64,000 bases of DNA from Labilibaculum filiforme (GTDB lineage: Bacteria; Bacteroidota; Bacteroidia; Bacteroidales; Marinifilaceae), in assembly GCF_002843315.1 (NCBI RefSeq), contig NZ_MVDD01000003.1, positions 310,001 to 374,000 of the forward strand, in the 5' to 3' direction. Made by a program: the position numbers and the translations under genes. Below, piece after piece: positions 63,432 to 64,000 of the stretch; position 1 is the first letter of the stretch, and the number at the start of each line of letters is the position of its first letter. The notes beneath the pieces were generated by a model. It made no database searches. It was not told the DNA's origin and saw only the letters and a program-made list of their open reading frames with translations.

Positions 63432-64000
63432 TTTCTTTGATTTTTGAAACTAAGGTTTGAATTGTTTTTTCATTGTTGGGTAAAATTCTTTTACTATGCT
63501 CCTGATACAAATTCACGTTTAAGGTCTGATCTGCACACCGCTTAGCTCTATCCTTAAAGTTTAGAATAGAATCTTTTTCGATATTTAGGGCCGGTATATT
63601 CAATGCATCCAATAATTTTTTCCCAAATTCATACTTGGATAAAATTTCAGTCCCAGTTATATGATAAATTTTTGCAGGTAAAGTATGGCTAGTGAGAAAT
63701 ATCAATTCTTCAGCTAAATCCCAAATAGTTATAGGAGTAAATAAAACATCATTAAATAAACCAACCTTATCATTTTGAATTGCAGATTGTAATATCCATT
63801 CAACAAATCCAAGCTTAGTTGTATCTTTATTCAAACCCACAATGGTGGTCCGAACTATAATATAATCTCTATCTGTATTTCTCAAAAAGAACTCACCAAT
63901 TTCTTTTGATTTCCCATAAATATTTTCCGGAAATGTGAGATCCTCTTCTTTCGCTAAATGTGTACTTGAAGGAAAAACAGCATCAGAAGATATATATAGT
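63406..64000 (-). CDS. RmlD-like SDR sugar reductase, 5' part outside window
   Basis: The frame is open to the right edge, so at least 198 C-terminal residues are present. A TTG at 63885 is internal, not a start. The visible part begins YISSDAVFPSSTHLAKEEDL, then NIYGKSKEIGEF (Tyr-x3-Lys of extended SDRs), IIVRTTIVGLN, DVLFTPITIWDLAEELIFL and IYHITGTEILSKYEFGKKLL. This matches dTDP-4-dehydrorhamnose-reductase-like proteins, including those adjacent to neuB genes. It probably acts on a nucleotide sugar of the same pathway. Its stop lies inside the NeuB-type gene (26-base overlap). Confidence 0.85.
   Translation of the reverse strand, partial: LYISSDAVFPSSTHLAKEEDLTFPENIYGKSKEIGEFFLRNTDRDYIIVRTTIVGLNKDTTKLGFVEWILQSAIQNDKVGLFNDVLFTPITIWDLAEELIFLTSHTLPAKIYHITGTEILSKYEFGKKLLDALNIPALNIEKDSILNFKDRAKRCADQTLNVNLYQEHSKRILPNNEKTIQTLVSKIKENEKYQIRE

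Noticed and set aside
63406-63885. complete gene starting at TTG 63885
   Set aside because: The frame is open to the window edge with SDR sequence upstream, so this is an internal codon of a longer gene.

Overview
The window is about 35% GC, and its gene content points to a marine-type Bacteroidota (Bacteroidales/Marinilabiliales-like). Supporting this are the hisG-D-C-B-H-A-F-IE operon order with fused hisB and hisIE, the Bacteroidota-style PII T-loop, many secreted or lipoproteins ending in outer-membrane barrels, -7 elements of the TAnnTTTG type, and family-level hits such as DUF3857, DUF2461, Wzi, YaiO and CotH. Placement below phylum is a guess. I recognise no tRNA, rRNA, CRISPR array or intact transposase.

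Layout. 1-2400 is accessory sequence: the 3' end of a 16-residue tandem-repeat gene, a broken remnant of a repeat protein, an attC-like inverted-repeat site and a nitrilase-fold gene. 2415-4853 is a two-gene redox unit, a NosR-like FMN/4Fe-4S membrane protein followed by a membrane-anchored flavoredoxin-nitroreductase fusion. 5306-11463 holds two large secreted proteins, a lipoprotein with a possible caspase-like His/Cys pair and a gluzincin/beta-propeller/outer-membrane-barrel protein. 11682-14427 carries ppk2, map and an ispD/tarI-like gene. 15021-21052 is an envelope cluster: a CDP-glycerol phosphotransferase-like protein, a HIT-glycerol-phosphate cytidylyltransferase fusion, a Wzi-like protein, a DUF6492-like protein, a Kdo/WaaP-type kinase and a Nudix hydrolase. 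21440-26822 holds ggt, a CBM9-like protein, a nitroreductase and a sensor kinase.

26987-34243 is the complete histidine operon on the minus strand. It is preceded by an 18-residue leader peptide with five consecutive His codons and a terminator hairpin, a textbook attenuator arrangement. Divergent from it, glnB and amt follow an unusual leader with a 37-codon upstream ORF, three hairpins and four ACCCC(C)T boxes. 37750-44258 is a compact minus-strand cluster (GT2 synthase, HEAT-repeat membrane protein, CotH-like kinase, TPR/YaiO outer-membrane barrel, unrecognised anchored protein) that resembles a synthase-dependent exopolysaccharide secretion machine of unfamiliar composition. This is the best candidate here for an undescribed system.

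44259-52380 is looser sequence: DUF2461 and DUF3857-transglutaminase genes, a degenerate REC-histidine kinase without its phospho-acceptor His, a 48-residue small protein, and several repeats (3 x 95 bp, 21-bp units and a dispersed element of about 80 bp). 52437-64000 is a minus-strand surface-polysaccharide operon that continues past the right edge: RmlD-like reductase, NeuB-type synthase, GNAT acetyltransferase, Wzy, Wzx, glycosyltransferase, PglC-like initiating transferase, ATP-grasp/SDR fusion, DegT aminotransferase and ManC. The manC coding sequence seems to have absorbed two repeat-like segments in frame.
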